The notes beneath the pieces are model-generated. The model saw only the letters and a list, made by a program, of their open reading frames with translations. It searched no databases and was not told the DNA's origin. Shown here piece after piece: positions 37,978 through 49,500 of a stretch of DNA of 64,000 nucleotides; positions within the stretch are counted from its first letter, which is position 1, and every line of letters begins with the position of its first letter. The position numbers were made by a program, and so were the translations under genes. The stretch lies in contig JACJYR010000005.1 in the NCBI GenBank assembly GCA_020636005.1, positions 310,001-374,000 of the forward strand. Reading direction: 5' to 3'. The DNA is from Lewinellaceae bacterium (GTDB lineage: Bacteria > Bacteroidota > Bacteroidia > Chitinophagales > Saprospiraceae).

Positions 37978-38492
37978 CTATTGTGAAAAGTTCTCCACAA
38001 ACATTTCCAAATCTTCCGTTTTTTCCAAACCCAATTTTATTTTCAACCGGTGGCGGCTGCGCAGCACGCTGCGGGGCGAGATGCCAAGTGCCTCGGCAAT
38101 TTCCTGGTTGTTGAAATTTAGTTTAATCAGCAAAAAAAAGGCGGGTCTCAGCGGAGGTAAGTTTTGGGAACTCGCCCAGAGCTGTTCAAGAAAACCTGGG
38201 AAACTCTCCCGGAAGCGGTTTTTAAAAATTGTCCAGTCGCTTTGGGTCAATATTTTAATGGCCCGGAGGTTTGGTTTTATTTCGTACATGTTTTCTTCCG
38301 AAACAGCCTGGTTGCCCTGGTGTTGGTTGAGTTTCATTCGCAGTTCTTCCACGAGGAGGTTTTTCAGTTCTAAGGAACGGGCCATTTGATTCATCTCGCT
38401 TCGGGTGGCCTGAAGTTGTGCCTGCGAGCCATGGAAAAGGAAAAAAGCATCACGAGCAGATGGGCATGGAAGTCAATATTCCGGTGTTTCAT
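37978..38492 (-). pseudogene. Deleted remnant of a TPR-HTH regulator
   Basis: The 3' part encodes the coiled coil and HTH of a protein like the one at 10416-12359 (LKNLLVEELRMKLNQHQ, IKILTQSDWTIFKNRFRESF, FLLIKLNFNNQEIAEALGIS, RSVLRSRHRLKIKLGLE). An ATG at 38492 begins a signal-peptide-like sequence (HAHLLVMLFSFSMA) that runs out of frame into the coiled coil. The sensor and membrane parts are missing, as after an internal deletion of well over 1 kb plus a frameshift. The 138-codon ORF starting at 38394 might still make a soluble HTH fragment. Confidence 0.7.
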
Positions 38493-38575
38493 GGTCAGTA
38501 GTTTTTGTTGGTAAACCAAATTTTAATGACGAAGCTGTTTACACTTTTATGAAGTGTTTCTAAAAAGATGAAATT

Positions 38576-38764
38576 TTGTGGCACAAAACAAAAAATCACC
38601 TGATGGGAACATTCAGCGAAAATATAGTTGTGACTTGGATTAAATCACATCTGACAGAAGGCAAGCGTGTATTTTCTCCCGCTTTTATAATTGTCGCAAT
38701 AGTCCGGGCAATTTCACACCGATATGAAACTGGCTACCAATGGCGTGAACTGTTTGCAAAATAG
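38576..38764 (+). pseudogene. Probable IS transposase N-terminal remnant
   Basis: A 62-codon frame whose second half (FSPAFIIVAIVRAISHRYETG followed by YQWREL) resembles the conserved start of IS4/IS5-type transposases (AIlYrLKTGxQWReL). No catalytic DDE part follows. A weak assignment based on that motif alone. Confidence 0.45.
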
Positions 38765-38887
38765 TTTTTTGGGATGATGGCATCCGGACGATTTGCGCTA
38801 AACCACCGGCTTTGAAAATAAATGCGTACATAGGAAAACTTACTTTTATCTAAAAATTAATCGGAATCAATCACCCTGGTTAGAATA

Positions 38888-41800
38888 ATGTTGAGAACCT
38901 CCTGTCTGATACTAAGCTTTTTCCTGTCCCTGCACTTGTTCGCCCAGGATACCTACACTATCGACATCCGGCAGTACACCACCGAAGATGGCCTGTCCGA
39001 CAATGCCGTCTATGCCATTGCGAAAGACGGCAGAGGCGTGGTGTGGATTGGGACGAAGTTTGGATTGAACCGCTTCGATGGCCGGTCTTTTAAAACCTTT
39101 TATGTCCAGGATGGCTTGAGCAGCAACACCGTTACGAATATTTACAAGTTGGACAGCACACATTTATGGCTTTTTAACCAGGGATTAGACGTGATGAACG
39201 TTTTGACGGAGGAAATTCTGCCTTTTGAAAAATATTACGGAGCGCAACTGCCCTTTCGCTTAAAAGAAGTTGAAATTCCCCTCATCAGCAATGGCCATGT
39301 TTTCTTCAAACTCCTGGACGGGCGTCATTTTGTATTTACGCCCGGTGACGGGTTCAAGCACCTCCCGTTTTTTCTGCCCGGCGAGTTGCCATTGGCGCGG
39401 CTACCGGATGGCCGGTATTTGACGAGAACTGCTGACTTGAGGGATTGCAGCATGGACCTTACCCTGCGGGGAAAAGAAGGAAAACAACAAGCCAAAGTGG
39501 TCAATCTTCCCGTTTGTGCTGTCAAATACTTCGAGGATGAAGACCCCGGCACCATTACTTTGGTGATCGAAAGAAAAACAGCTTCCTTGGAGCATGAATT
39601 TTGGAAATATGATACTGCCCTTCAAAGAATCCAGGAAATTGAAGTTCCTGAAAGCGACTCCCTGCGCTATGCCACCATTGGCCTGGACTATGCAGCGCAC
39701 TGGAATGCCTACTGGTTCGCTGATAAAAACACAGTCAAGTTGGTAGATATTACAAACGGTTCAACGGCACGGGTGATTTTTGAATTTTCGAATAAGGGGG
39801 AGAAAGTATTTAATTTTTCCGCAGGAAGAGAACTTATCGAAGACAACAGGATCTGGCAAGCCAGCAGCGACGGGCTTTATCTCATAGAGTTAAACAAGAA
39901 CCGGTTCCGCAATATCCTCAACACCTTTGGCCAACCGCTGCACATACGGGGTATCACCCGTGCGCAGGACAAGTTATTTTATGCCAGCAATAAAGGGGTG
40001 TTTGAATCCGGTCTGGATTTAAAAATAAAGGAAAAACCTTTCCTCCCTTTTGGGCTTGCCATTTTAAAAGGAAAAGATGGCAGCATTTGGTCGGGCAACA
40101 ACAAGATTATATTTCACAAAAGCCTGAATTCCTCTTCCCTCCAACAATATCATATCTTAACAAATGAATACTGGTCGATCTATGAAGATTACAAGGGACG
40201 TATCTGGTTCAGCCAGGATGGTTTATTTGTGCTGAACCCCGCCGCTGCTACAGTGGATACAGTAAAGTGTAATGAATTTAAGGAACTGGCTCATTGTACC
40301 GTCTATTTCTTTTATCCTCAGAACGATACCAGCATATTGTTGTGTACCACGTTAGGCTTGTTTGAATTTCACCCGGATAAGGGAATCATGGCCCGCTACT
40401 GGTCGGGCGGGACAGGAAAATATTACCTGCCGGTCAACGATTTCCGGCATTTATACCACGATAAAAAAGCAGGCATTTTCTGGCTGGCAACGGGTCAACG
40501 AGGATTGGTTCGCTGGCAGCCTGCTACGCAGGAAAGCAGGGTTTTCACTTTTCCGGAAGCGGGGAGCAATGCCGTGCATGGCGTCTATGCCGATGATTTT
40601 GGCCACCTCTGGATGCCCACGGAAAACGGAATCATTCAATTCAGTACCAGCACCTTCCAGTTTACACGCTACAGCACCAAAGAGGGCTTGCAAGCAAATG
40701 AATTCAACCGCATTGCGCATTTTCAGGATACCGATGGCACGCTGTACTTCGGCTCGGTGGATGGGGCGACGGTTTTTCACCCAAAAGATTTCAAGGACGA
40801 GCTTTCAAAAAAATATAACCTGCCTGTCGCAGTAGTAGAAGTGCAACAATATACCCAACGTGCCAATGCCCTGGAAAACCTGACCGCACAATTTGCAACG
40901 AATAATTACCTCACGATAAGCCCCGGCGACCGCTACTGCATCCTGACGGTCTCTTTGAAAGATGCCTTTTGGAACGATAAAAATACCCGCTTTTTTTACC
41001 AGTTGAAAAACAAGGACAAGGAATGGATAGCGTTGAAAAGCAATGAAATCACCCTCGGCAGCCTGCCCTACGGCCAGCAAACCCTGCGGGTGAAAGCCAT
41101 GCTCCCCAATGGCCGGTTTTCGGAAAACATCCTGGAAATCCCCATCCGGGTGAAAAGACCATTTTACCTGCAAGCATGGTTCCTTTTGTTGCTTTTGGTG
41201 GCCACCGTTGTGAGCGCATTGCTCTTTATACACTACCGCACTTTAAAACTGAACAAGGATAAAATCACGCTGGAAAATACCGTCAAAGAAAGAACCCTGA
41301 CCATCCGGCAGCAGACGGAAGAACTCAAACAACTCGACCTTGCCAAAACAAGGTTTTTCTCCAACGTCACCCATGAATTAAGAACGCCGCTGACGCTTAT
41401 CCTGGGGCCTGCCCGGCAATTGCTACAGGCGGAAACACGGCCTGTGCATCGCCAAAAGCTCACGAGTATCGTCAATAATGCCCACCACCTGCTGGGTTTA
41501 ATCAACCAGTTGCTGGACCTCTCCAAGCTGGAAGGCGGCAAAATGCAGGTGGTGTTTCATCACGGGGATATCGTAACCTACACGGAAGGTTTAGTGCAAC
41601 TATTCCTCCCGCTGGCGGAACAGAAACAGCAGCAACTCCGCTTTTTTTCCAGTGAAGATTTTTGGGAAACGGACTTCGACCAGGACAAATGGAATAAAAT
41701 CATTTTCAACCTGCTTTCCAATGCCATCAAATTCACGCCCGAAGGGGGCAGCATACAGCTAGATTTAGCGAGCGGGCAGGACGAAGAACAGGAACACATT

Positions 41801-42901
41801 CACTTGCTGGTACGGGATACCGGCGTGGGCATCGCCCCGGAGCAACTTCCGCAGATTTTCAACCGCTTTTACCAGGCGGATGATTCCAGCACCCGCACCC
41901 ATGAAGGAACGGGCATCGGGCTGGCTTTGGTGAAAGAACTGGTGGAACTGCAAAATGGCAGCATTTCCGTGGACAGTGAATTGGGCAAAGGCACTACCTT
42001 CGAGGTAAAAATTCCTGTTGCACAACAACAGGAAGCCGCCCCCCTCAAGGAAGTCCAACTTCTTCCCTCCATGGCTGATTCAATGTTGATAGAAAATGGC
42101 TCTCAACCAACTGAGCAGCCGTCTCATTCCACCGAAGACCAACTGGAAATACTCATCATAGAGGACAATGCAGCCCTGCGGAAGTACATCCGCTCCTGCC
42201 TGGACAGCACCCGCTACCGGGTCACAATGGCGGCGGACGGAGAAGATGGCATTGCGGAGGCACTGGCTACCGTCCCCGATTTGATTATCACGGATATTAT
42301 GATGCCCCGAAAGGATGGCTTCGAAGTCGTCGAAGCCGTTCGCAATCATTTGAGTACCTCGCACATTCCCATCATCATACTGAGCGCCAAAGCTGCGCTG
42401 GAAAGCCGCCTGAAAGGCCTGGAGCGGGGGGCAGACGCTTACCTGACCAAGCCCTTCAGCCCGGAGGAATTGGCCCTGCGTGTCCGAAAACTCATCGAGA
42501 TGCGGCAGTCGCTGCAACAGCGTTACCAGCAAAACGGACACCTGGATACTGAGTTGGCCGGCAGCGAATTGGCGGAGGATTACCAAAAAGAAGACGATTT
42601 CATCGTAGCCCTGAAAGCATTTATTATTGAAAACATGGCGGAAACCGACCTGTCCGTCACCACCATCAGCGAGCATTTCTCCATGAACAGGACGCAACTC
42701 TACCGCAAAGTCAAGGCTTTGACGGACGAAACCGTTGTTTCCCTCCTTCAAAAAGTCCGGCTGGAAGCCGCCATGGATTTGATAAAGGAAAATAAACTCA
42801 CCGTTTCGGAAATCGCTTACCAGACCGGTTTCTCCTCTCCCAGTTATTTTTCTACCGTTTTCAAAAATGCTTATGGGAAAAACCCCTCTGAAATCAACTG
42901 A
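38888..42901 (+). CDS. Hybrid two-component regulator 2 (HTCS)
   Basis: A 1337-residue protein with the same plan as HTCS 1. It has a signal peptide (LRTSCLILSFFLSLHLFAQ), propeller blades starting YTTEDGLSDNAVYAIAKDG and GVVWIGTKFGLNRFDG, and a Y_Y_Y-like domain (FFYQLKNKDKEW). A membrane helix (AWFLLLLLVATVVSALLFI, about 760-780) leads to HisKA H829 in NVTHELRTPL, an ATPase domain (NLLSNAIKFTPEGG, DTGVGIAPEQ, HEGTGIGLALV), a receiver with D1136 in IITDIMMPRKDG and an AraC HTH (NRTQLYRKVKALTDE; IAYQTGFSSPSYFSTVF). ATG 38888 is the first that gives the export signal. TACTTTTATC lies 47 bp upstream, the same position as in HTCS 1. It precedes giant gene 2 on the same strand, with a promoter between them. 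Confidence 0.92.
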   Translation: MLRTSCLILSFFLSLHLFAQDTYTIDIRQYTTEDGLSDNAVYAIAKDGRGVVWIGTKFGLNRFDGRSFKTFYVQDGLSSNTVTNIYKLDSTHLWLFNQGLDVMNVLTEEILPFEKYYGAQLPFRLKEVEIPLISNGHVFFKLLDGRHFVFTPGDGFKHLPFFLPGELPLARLPDGRYLTRTADLRDCSMDLTLRGKEGKQQAKVVNLPVCAVKYFEDEDPGTITLVIERKTASLEHEFWKYDTALQRIQEIEVPESDSLRYATIGLDYAAHWNAYWFADKNTVKLVDITNGSTARVIFEFSNKGEKVFNFSAGRELIEDNRIWQASSDGLYLIELNKNRFRNILNTFGQPLHIRGITRAQDKLFYASNKGVFESGLDLKIKEKPFLPFGLAILKGKDGSIWSGNNKIIFHKSLNSSSLQQYHILTNEYWSIYEDYKGRIWFSQDGLFVLNPAAATVDTVKCNEFKELAHCTVYFFYPQNDTSILLCTTLGLFEFHPDKGIMARYWSGGTGKYYLPVNDFRHLYHDKKAGIFWLATGQRGLVRWQPATQESRVFTFPEAGSNAVHGVYADDFGHLWMPTENGIIQFSTSTFQFTRYSTKEGLQANEFNRIAHFQDTDGTLYFGSVDGATVFHPKDFKDELSKKYNLPVAVVEVQQYTQRANALENLTAQFATNNYLTISPGDRYCILTVSLKDAFWNDKNTRFFYQLKNKDKEWIALKSNEITLGSLPYGQQTLRVKAMLPNGRFSENILEIPIRVKRPFYLQAWFLLLLLVATVVSALLFIHYRTLKLNKDKITLENTVKERTLTIRQQTEELKQLDLAKTRFFSNVTHELRTPLTLILGPARQLLQAETRPVHRQKLTSIVNNAHHLLGLINQLLDLSKLEGGKMQVVFHHGDIVTYTEGLVQLFLPLAEQKQQQLRFFSSEDFWETDFDQDKWNKIIFNLLSNAIKFTPEGGSIQLDLASGQDEEQEHIHLLVRDTGVGIAPEQLPQIFNRFYQADDSSTRTHEGTGIGLALVKELVELQNGSISVDSELGKGTTFEVKIPVAQQQEAAPLKEVQLLPSMADSMLIENGSQPTEQPSHSTEDQLEILIIEDNAALRKYIRSCLDSTRYRVTMAADGEDGIAEALATVPDLIITDIMMPRKDGFEVVEAVRNHLSTSHIPIIILSAKAALESRLKGLERGADAYLTKPFSPEELALRVRKLIEMRQSLQQRYQQNGHLDTELAGSELAEDYQKEDDFIVALKAFIIENMAETDLSVTTISEHFSMNRTQLYRKVKALTDETVVSLLQKVRLEAAMDLIKENKLTVSEIAYQTGFSSPSYFSTVFKNAYGKNPSEIN

Positions 42902-43266
42902 TTCCGGCCTGCTGTATCAAAATTGAAAGATTTTGTCTCAAATGTGAAAGCTTTTTTGCATACGTGCAGCTTATGTTTGCGGGGTTATTTCAATTGAAGG
43001 GCAATTTGGACTTTGTTCGCTTGGCACATAGCAACAGGACTTACCCGGAAGTTGGATTTTCTGTGTTTTTTCAAAAGCAATTATTTTTTTTTTAACGGTT
43101 CAAATGCTTTTGGGAAACCAAATTTTCTGATTTCTGCCGATGAAAAGCAGCAGATAATGCAGAAGCCTTATCGGATTCTCAAGTTCAAATACTTCGGCAT
43201 AAATCATTGACAATCTGGTGTTTGATTTTTCAAATCAAGTTTGTCTGGTTTTTGTTTAGTCCTTTT

Positions 43267-43298
43267 TTTGAAAATATTTTTTGAGCATTTTACCTTTG
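43267..43298 (+). promoter_or_regulatory. Bacteroidota-type promoter of giant gene 2
   Basis: TTTG (43267-43270), a 20-nt spacer and TACCTTTG (43291-43298) match the TTTG / TAnnTTTG consensus. Transcription would start near 43305, giving a ~295-nt leader. Confidence 0.65.
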
Positions 43299-43599
43299 CA
43301 CCCATGAACTAAATTTACAATCTATCACCTTGCTTTCTTCCCCCCCAACCAACCGTTTTTTAAAATCCATTTTCCAAATCCGGTCAAAGTCAATGAAAAA
43401 ACACTTGACTGCGCAAGCAGCGGCACGGAGGGTTTTTCATGCCCTTTTGAACCACTTCTATTTAAATTCTCAGGAGTATGTGAAGCAATCCTGAAAATCA
43501 GGTTTGTAAAAGCTCTGCCCAAGAGCGGAGGTTAATCCGAACAATTTTTTAACCAATATACTGACACAGAAACATCTTCTACTTCTAACTCAAATAGTA
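43299..43599 (+). promoter_or_regulatory. Long 5' leader of giant gene 2
   Basis: It shares three sequence blocks with the leader of giant gene 1 (see 12479-12795): TTTGCACCCATGAA, CCCCCAACCAACC and AATATACTGAC plus the run to the ATG. The rest of the intergenic region (42902-43266) is AT-rich with no gene I would support. Confidence 0.5.
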
Positions 43600-46500
43600 A
43601 TGAAAAAACAATTTACACACCTCACACCCAAGCTGCAATCTCTTTCTTTCAAAAGAATCATTCCGGCATTTACCGCCTTACTAAAGGCAGCAGGGCTACC
43701 AAAAGCCTTGCCCATCCTTTTTTGCTTCCTGTTGCTGGGCAGCTATGCGAAAGCGCAAGTCCTTGCCGATGGCAACGGGGCGGCGGCAGCCTTGGCGAGC
43801 AGTACAGCCGTAAACAGTTCCATTTCCCTTCCCAATTTTACAGTGGCAGCAGGTACGGATAAATTATTGGTTGTCACTGTCAGGGGCTCCAACAACCAAA
43901 CCATCAGCACACTTACATATAATAGCCAAAACCTGGTCAGGCTGGGTTCCCCTGTGGCCAACGGCGGTGGCAGGATGGAAATATGGTACCTGGTCATGGG
44001 TGATTTAGGCACTGCCGTCACCAGCGATATTGTTGCGACCTCTTCGGGCGGTCAGTTGTACCTGGCCATAGCTGCCGCTTCTTACCAGCACGTGGACCAG
44101 GCCACGCCGCTCGAAAACCTGGTAAGCGATATAACCAACACTGCCTCGGCAACTTCCCTGCCCATCTCCATTACCGGAAATATAGTGGATTTGGCAGTTG
44201 ACGGCATCAGCAGTTTGGGAATAGATTCTACACCTGCATCTTTTACAGTGGCAACCGGGCAAACCGAGGAGGCCACAGGTTCCAACTTCCAGCCAAACGG
44301 CGCTATCAGATTGTCCACCAGCAGTAAAGGTTATGCTGCTTCCGGCCCGGAAACAATGGACTGGAGCATATCGGGCATGGGTGGCACGGTGGCTTGCATC
44401 CACATTGGAGCTGTCATCAGAGGCATTGCTACCTACGAAATGGTCGTGACCACCACCAACGGCTGCTCGGAGGATGGGTCGTACGGGTACACCGCCCTGG
44501 AGAACGGCAAACCAAAGTATGTCCACACCACCGAAAGCAATTACAGTATATTTTGGGACGGCTCCAAATGGGTCTTGGACGATTCTGGATTCACCGTTTA
44601 TGAAAATACAGCGGACACCCCTTTGCCCCCGTGCGGAGTGTGGGATGACGAATATTGCACATTTGGTTTGGTGAGTGGCTGTGCCACGCCAGCCTGTCCG
44701 CCCAACGTCTCCATCGCCGCCGACCCTGGCAGCAGCATCACTACCGGTACCAGCGTGACCTTTACGGCCACGCCCACCAACGGCGGCAGCACACCGAGCT
44801 ACCAGTGGAAAGTGAACGGCGGCAACGTCGGCATGAACCAAGCCACCTTCACCAGTACTACTTTGGAAGACGGCGATGTGGTCACTTGTGAAATGACCAG
44901 CAGCGAACCCTGCGCCGACCCGACGATGGCGACGAGCAATGCGGTGACGATGGAGGTGCTTTGCCCGACAACTACCTATGAAGTAACAGTTACGGTGAAT
45001 ACTTCTGGCAACTCAGCAATAGCACCTGTTTTCAACCCTGGCGGAGGAGAACTGGATGGCAAACCGTTCTGGACCGGAACGGCGGGTGAAGCCCAAAACT
45101 TGCGTTGGTCAGCCGCCAATTCCAGGTGGGAAATTGTGAATACAGGTGGAACAGTGCGGATGTTCAACACCAATGTTTCTGATTTGAACATGCCATGTAC
45201 GGGTTGGCAATCCAATGCGTATGGCCCGGCCGTCACCTTGTCCAGCAATGGAATGGCTTGCGGAAACATCATACCTGTTCCTCCTGCCGCTTCCGTCTCC
45301 ATCGCCGCCGACCCCGGCAGCAGCATCGCCACAGGCACCAGCGTGACCTTCACCGCCACCCCTACCAACGGCGGCACCACGCCCAGCTACCAGTGGAAAG
45401 TGAACGGCGGCAATGTCGGCACGGACCAGGATACCTACACCAGCACCACATTGGCCAACGGCGATGAGATTACCTGCGAAATGACGAGCAACGACCCCTG
45501 TGCCGACCCGATGATGGCCACGAGCAATGCCATCGTGATGAGCGTGACCACTCCGGTCAACGGCTCCCTGATCTTGTTGGCTACCAGCAGTACCTCGTCA
45601 GGTAGTTCACAGGGGAATGGTGCAGCCATGGACGCTTCGGGCAATACCTACCTGACGGGACGGTTTACAGGTAGTATTACTTTTGGGAGCAGTACCCTAC
45701 AGTCAGCAGGCGGACAGGATGTTTTTGTTGTAAAATATAACACCGAAGGAAATGTGGTATGGGCAAGACGTGCAGGCGGTACAGCAAATGATACCGGTGC
45801 CGGCATAAGTGTTAGTGGCAACGGGGTATATGTAGCAGGTAGCATAGGCGATATCGCCAATTTTAATACCCCTTCCTCAGGCGGCAGCAACGAACTCACG
45901 GCTTGGGGTGCTACAGATGGTTTTTTGGCAAAATATGACACCGATGGAAATGTACTGTGGATAAGGCGCATGGGAGGGGCTATTGAAGATGTCGCTAATT
46001 GCGTGTCGGCTGTGGGTTCGGCAATTTATGTAGGTGGTTCTTTTAAAGAAACAGCCAACTTTAACACTCCCTCAGATGGGTCCACAAATACGCTCACAGC
46101 TGCCCACGTGACTACTTATTCTGATGGTTTTGTAGCAAAGTTTGACGATGCAGGTACCTTTCTCTGGGCAAAACGCATGGGTGGTATATTATTCAATTCT
46201 ACCAACGTATATGGCATTGGAGCAGATGCCAACGGAGTCTATGCGACAGGAGATTATTCCAGCACCATAAATTTTAATACACCTCACGATCCGTCGAGCA
46301 ATACCATTACCTCTTCAGGCAATAATGATTTATTTATTGCTGGTTGGGATGCATCAGGCAGCTTTCAGTGGGCAAGAAGTGCAGGCGGTGCATCCGATAA
46401 CGACAAAGGGAATGCCGTTGCCGTATCCTCAAGCGGCGTTTACGTTACAGGAAGCTTCAGAGGAACTGCAGCTACGTTTAGCGGAACAACCATCAATTCT

Positions 46501-49500
46501 GCACAGTCCACATCTGGAAATGAAGCCTTTTTAGCAAAATATGACGCATCGGGTACACTGCAATGGGTACGACGGGCTGGCAGCGTCAATGGCGATAATG
46601 GTTTCGGTATAGCCGCCAACACCGATAATGTCTATATAGTTGGCAACTTCAACGGTGGCGGTACGGTTCCGGGATGCTGCCAGGCCACTTTCAACACCCC
46701 TCATGCTTATGGTTCAAACGACTTGTTCCCAAATAGTGCAAGCGATATCTACATCGCCGAATTCGACGCTGACGGCACCTTTAATTGGGCAAAACGTGGT
46801 GGCGGGACAGGGGTTGATTTCGGATATGGCGTAGCGATTTCAGGTTCAAAAGCGAGTATCACGGGCTATTACAGCATGGGAACTGCTGATTTCAACACGC
46901 CTTCGGCATCAGGTAGCAACGAGATAAGCACTACGGCAAGCACAGAAAGTTTTTTTGCTCAATACTCAATAACCGCTCCGTGTTCCCTGATTCCTTCGGT
47001 CTCCATTGCCGCCGACCCCGGCAACAGCATCACCCCCGGCACCAGCGTCACCTTCACCGCTACCCCCACCAACGGCGGCAGCACGCCCAGCTACCAGTGG
47101 AAGGTGAACGGCGGCAATGTCGGCACGGACCAGGACACCTATACCAGTACGACTTTGGCCGACGGCGATGAGGTCACCTGCGAAATGACGAGCAACGACC
47201 CCTGCGCCGACCCGATGATGGCAACGAGCAATGCGATTACCATGGAGGTGGCCACTATTTGTACCCGCACCTATGTGACCACGGGCGGCACCGGCAGCGG
47301 CACCTCCTGGGCCGATGCCACCAGCGACCTGGCGGCAGCCATCAGCAATTCCTGTGAAGTATGGGTGGCCGAAGGCACTTACTATGCCAGCAGCATCGGG
47401 AACAGGGACGCCAGTTTTCTGCCGGGCAGTGGGGTGCAGGTATATGGCGGTTTTGATGGGACGGAGATGTCGTTGTCCGAACGGGACGTGACCGGCAACC
47501 CGACCATCCTTTCCGGGGACATCAACACCCCAAATGTCCATTCGGACAATACCCGCACCCTGATAAGAATAGAGAACCTTGCAGAAAGTGTCCGGCTGGA
47601 TGGGTTTTACATCCAAAATGCCACCAACGAGGCCGGAGATGGTGGGGTATGGGTCACCAATAGTGCGGCCGATTTTGCCAATTGTTTTTTTAGTAACCAC
47701 AGCGCTTACAATATCAGTGCCTTGCGTGCCGAAAACGCCAACACGAACTTCGAGAATTGCGAGTTCAACAACTGTGGCGGCCAGCGCACAATCATTAACT
47801 TTGGTATTGGCACCATGAACATGGTCAACTGTTCCATCCATGATAATGCAGGTGGCGGGGGTATTGGCAATGGAGGTGGTTGTACGTTAGACCTTGTCAA
47901 TTGCCTGGTGGCGAACAACACCGGGCCTAACCTCAACGGGGTTGCGTTCAGTAACGGCGGCACCTTGTCCTTGACCAATTGCACCGTAGTCGGGAACACA
48001 GGGTATGACAATGCGGGCATCAACAGTTCAACTTCCGCTACTGTGAGGAACTGCATCTTTTGGCACAACAACGGGGGCAGCGGGATAAGCGGTACGCATG
48101 ATATTACCTATTCCAATATCCAGTGCGGATACGCTGGGACGGGTAATATTGCAGAAAACCCAAGGTTTGTGAGCAGTACAGACTTTAGACTGGGAGCTTG
48201 TTCCTCTTCTATCAACGCAGGCGACAACAGCGCTGTACCAACAGGGGTGACCACCGACCTGGGCGGCAATGCACGTATCTTCAACACCACGGTGGACATG
48301 GGGGCTTATGAAAATAACGATGGGCCCGTCACGCCAGGCAGGATGTACGTCACCCCCACGGGTACGGGCGATGGCTCTTCCTGGGCCAATGCCACGGGCG
48401 ACCTGCAGGCGGCCATTGACAATTGTGCCATTGAAGAAGTCTGGGTGGCCGAAGGAACTTACAAACCCACTGCTTATCCCTATGGCTGTGTTGGCTGTAA
48501 TAATGTTCGTGATTATGCCTTTGTGCTTAAAAACGGCATAAAGGTTTATGGTGGCTTTGTAGGCACAGAGGCTGCACTGGCCGACAGGGTGCCTGGCCAT
48601 GAGACTATCCTGTCTGGTGATGTGGACAACAATGATATTTGGGACGACGGCAATGCTTATCACGTCGTTATGGCATTTAAAAGTGAGGATATCCTGTTGG
48701 ACGGATTGACCATCAAGCACGGCTATGGACTTGCGGGTGGTGGGTCTCCCTGCATAGAAGGTGAAGGCGTTGACCGAAATGATGGGGCGCTAATATTATC
48801 GAATGTCACTACAGCGACCCTTAACAATGTGGTGTTTATGGAAAATAGCGGTCGTAGAACCATCTTCAACAAAGGTAGCAGTGTGACGAATACCTTGAAT
48901 GCCACCAATTGCTTGGTGTTGAATAATACTGGCGGCGTTGCTTTAAGTAATAGCCAGGGAACGATGAATATCATCAACTGTACGGTTGTGGGGAATACCG
49001 GTTTCTCTAATCCAGCTTTGGAAAGCTCTCCACCTGCGACCGTGACGAACTGCATCTTTTGGAACAATAACAACAAGGGAGGTATTCCCTTTGGGAATAA
49101 TGTTACCTACTCGGACATCCAGTGCGGATACGAGGGCACAGGCAATATCGCTTTGTATCCCAAATTTCTGAGCAGCACCGACTTTAGGCTCGGGGACTGC
49201 TCCCCTGCCATCAATGCCGGGGACAATGCGGCCGTGCCTGCGGGCATTACAACCGACCTGGACGGCGCTGTCCGCATCTTCGACACCACGGTGGACATGG
49301 GCGCTTATGAAAATCCAGATGGATATGTGCCGGTCGTGCCGGTCCGAATGTACGTGACCCCCACGGGCACGGGCGATGGTTCTTCCTGGGCCAATGCAAC
49401 GGGCGACCTGCAGGCGGCCCTTGACAATTGTGCCACCAACGAAGTATGGGTGGCCGCCGGCACCTATAAGCCTACTGCTTATCCGCTGGGCTGTACCAGT

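Noticed and set aside
43013..43210. 65-codon plus-strand frame upstream of giant 2
   Set aside because: AT-rich, no family resemblance, overlaps the region just before the promoter.
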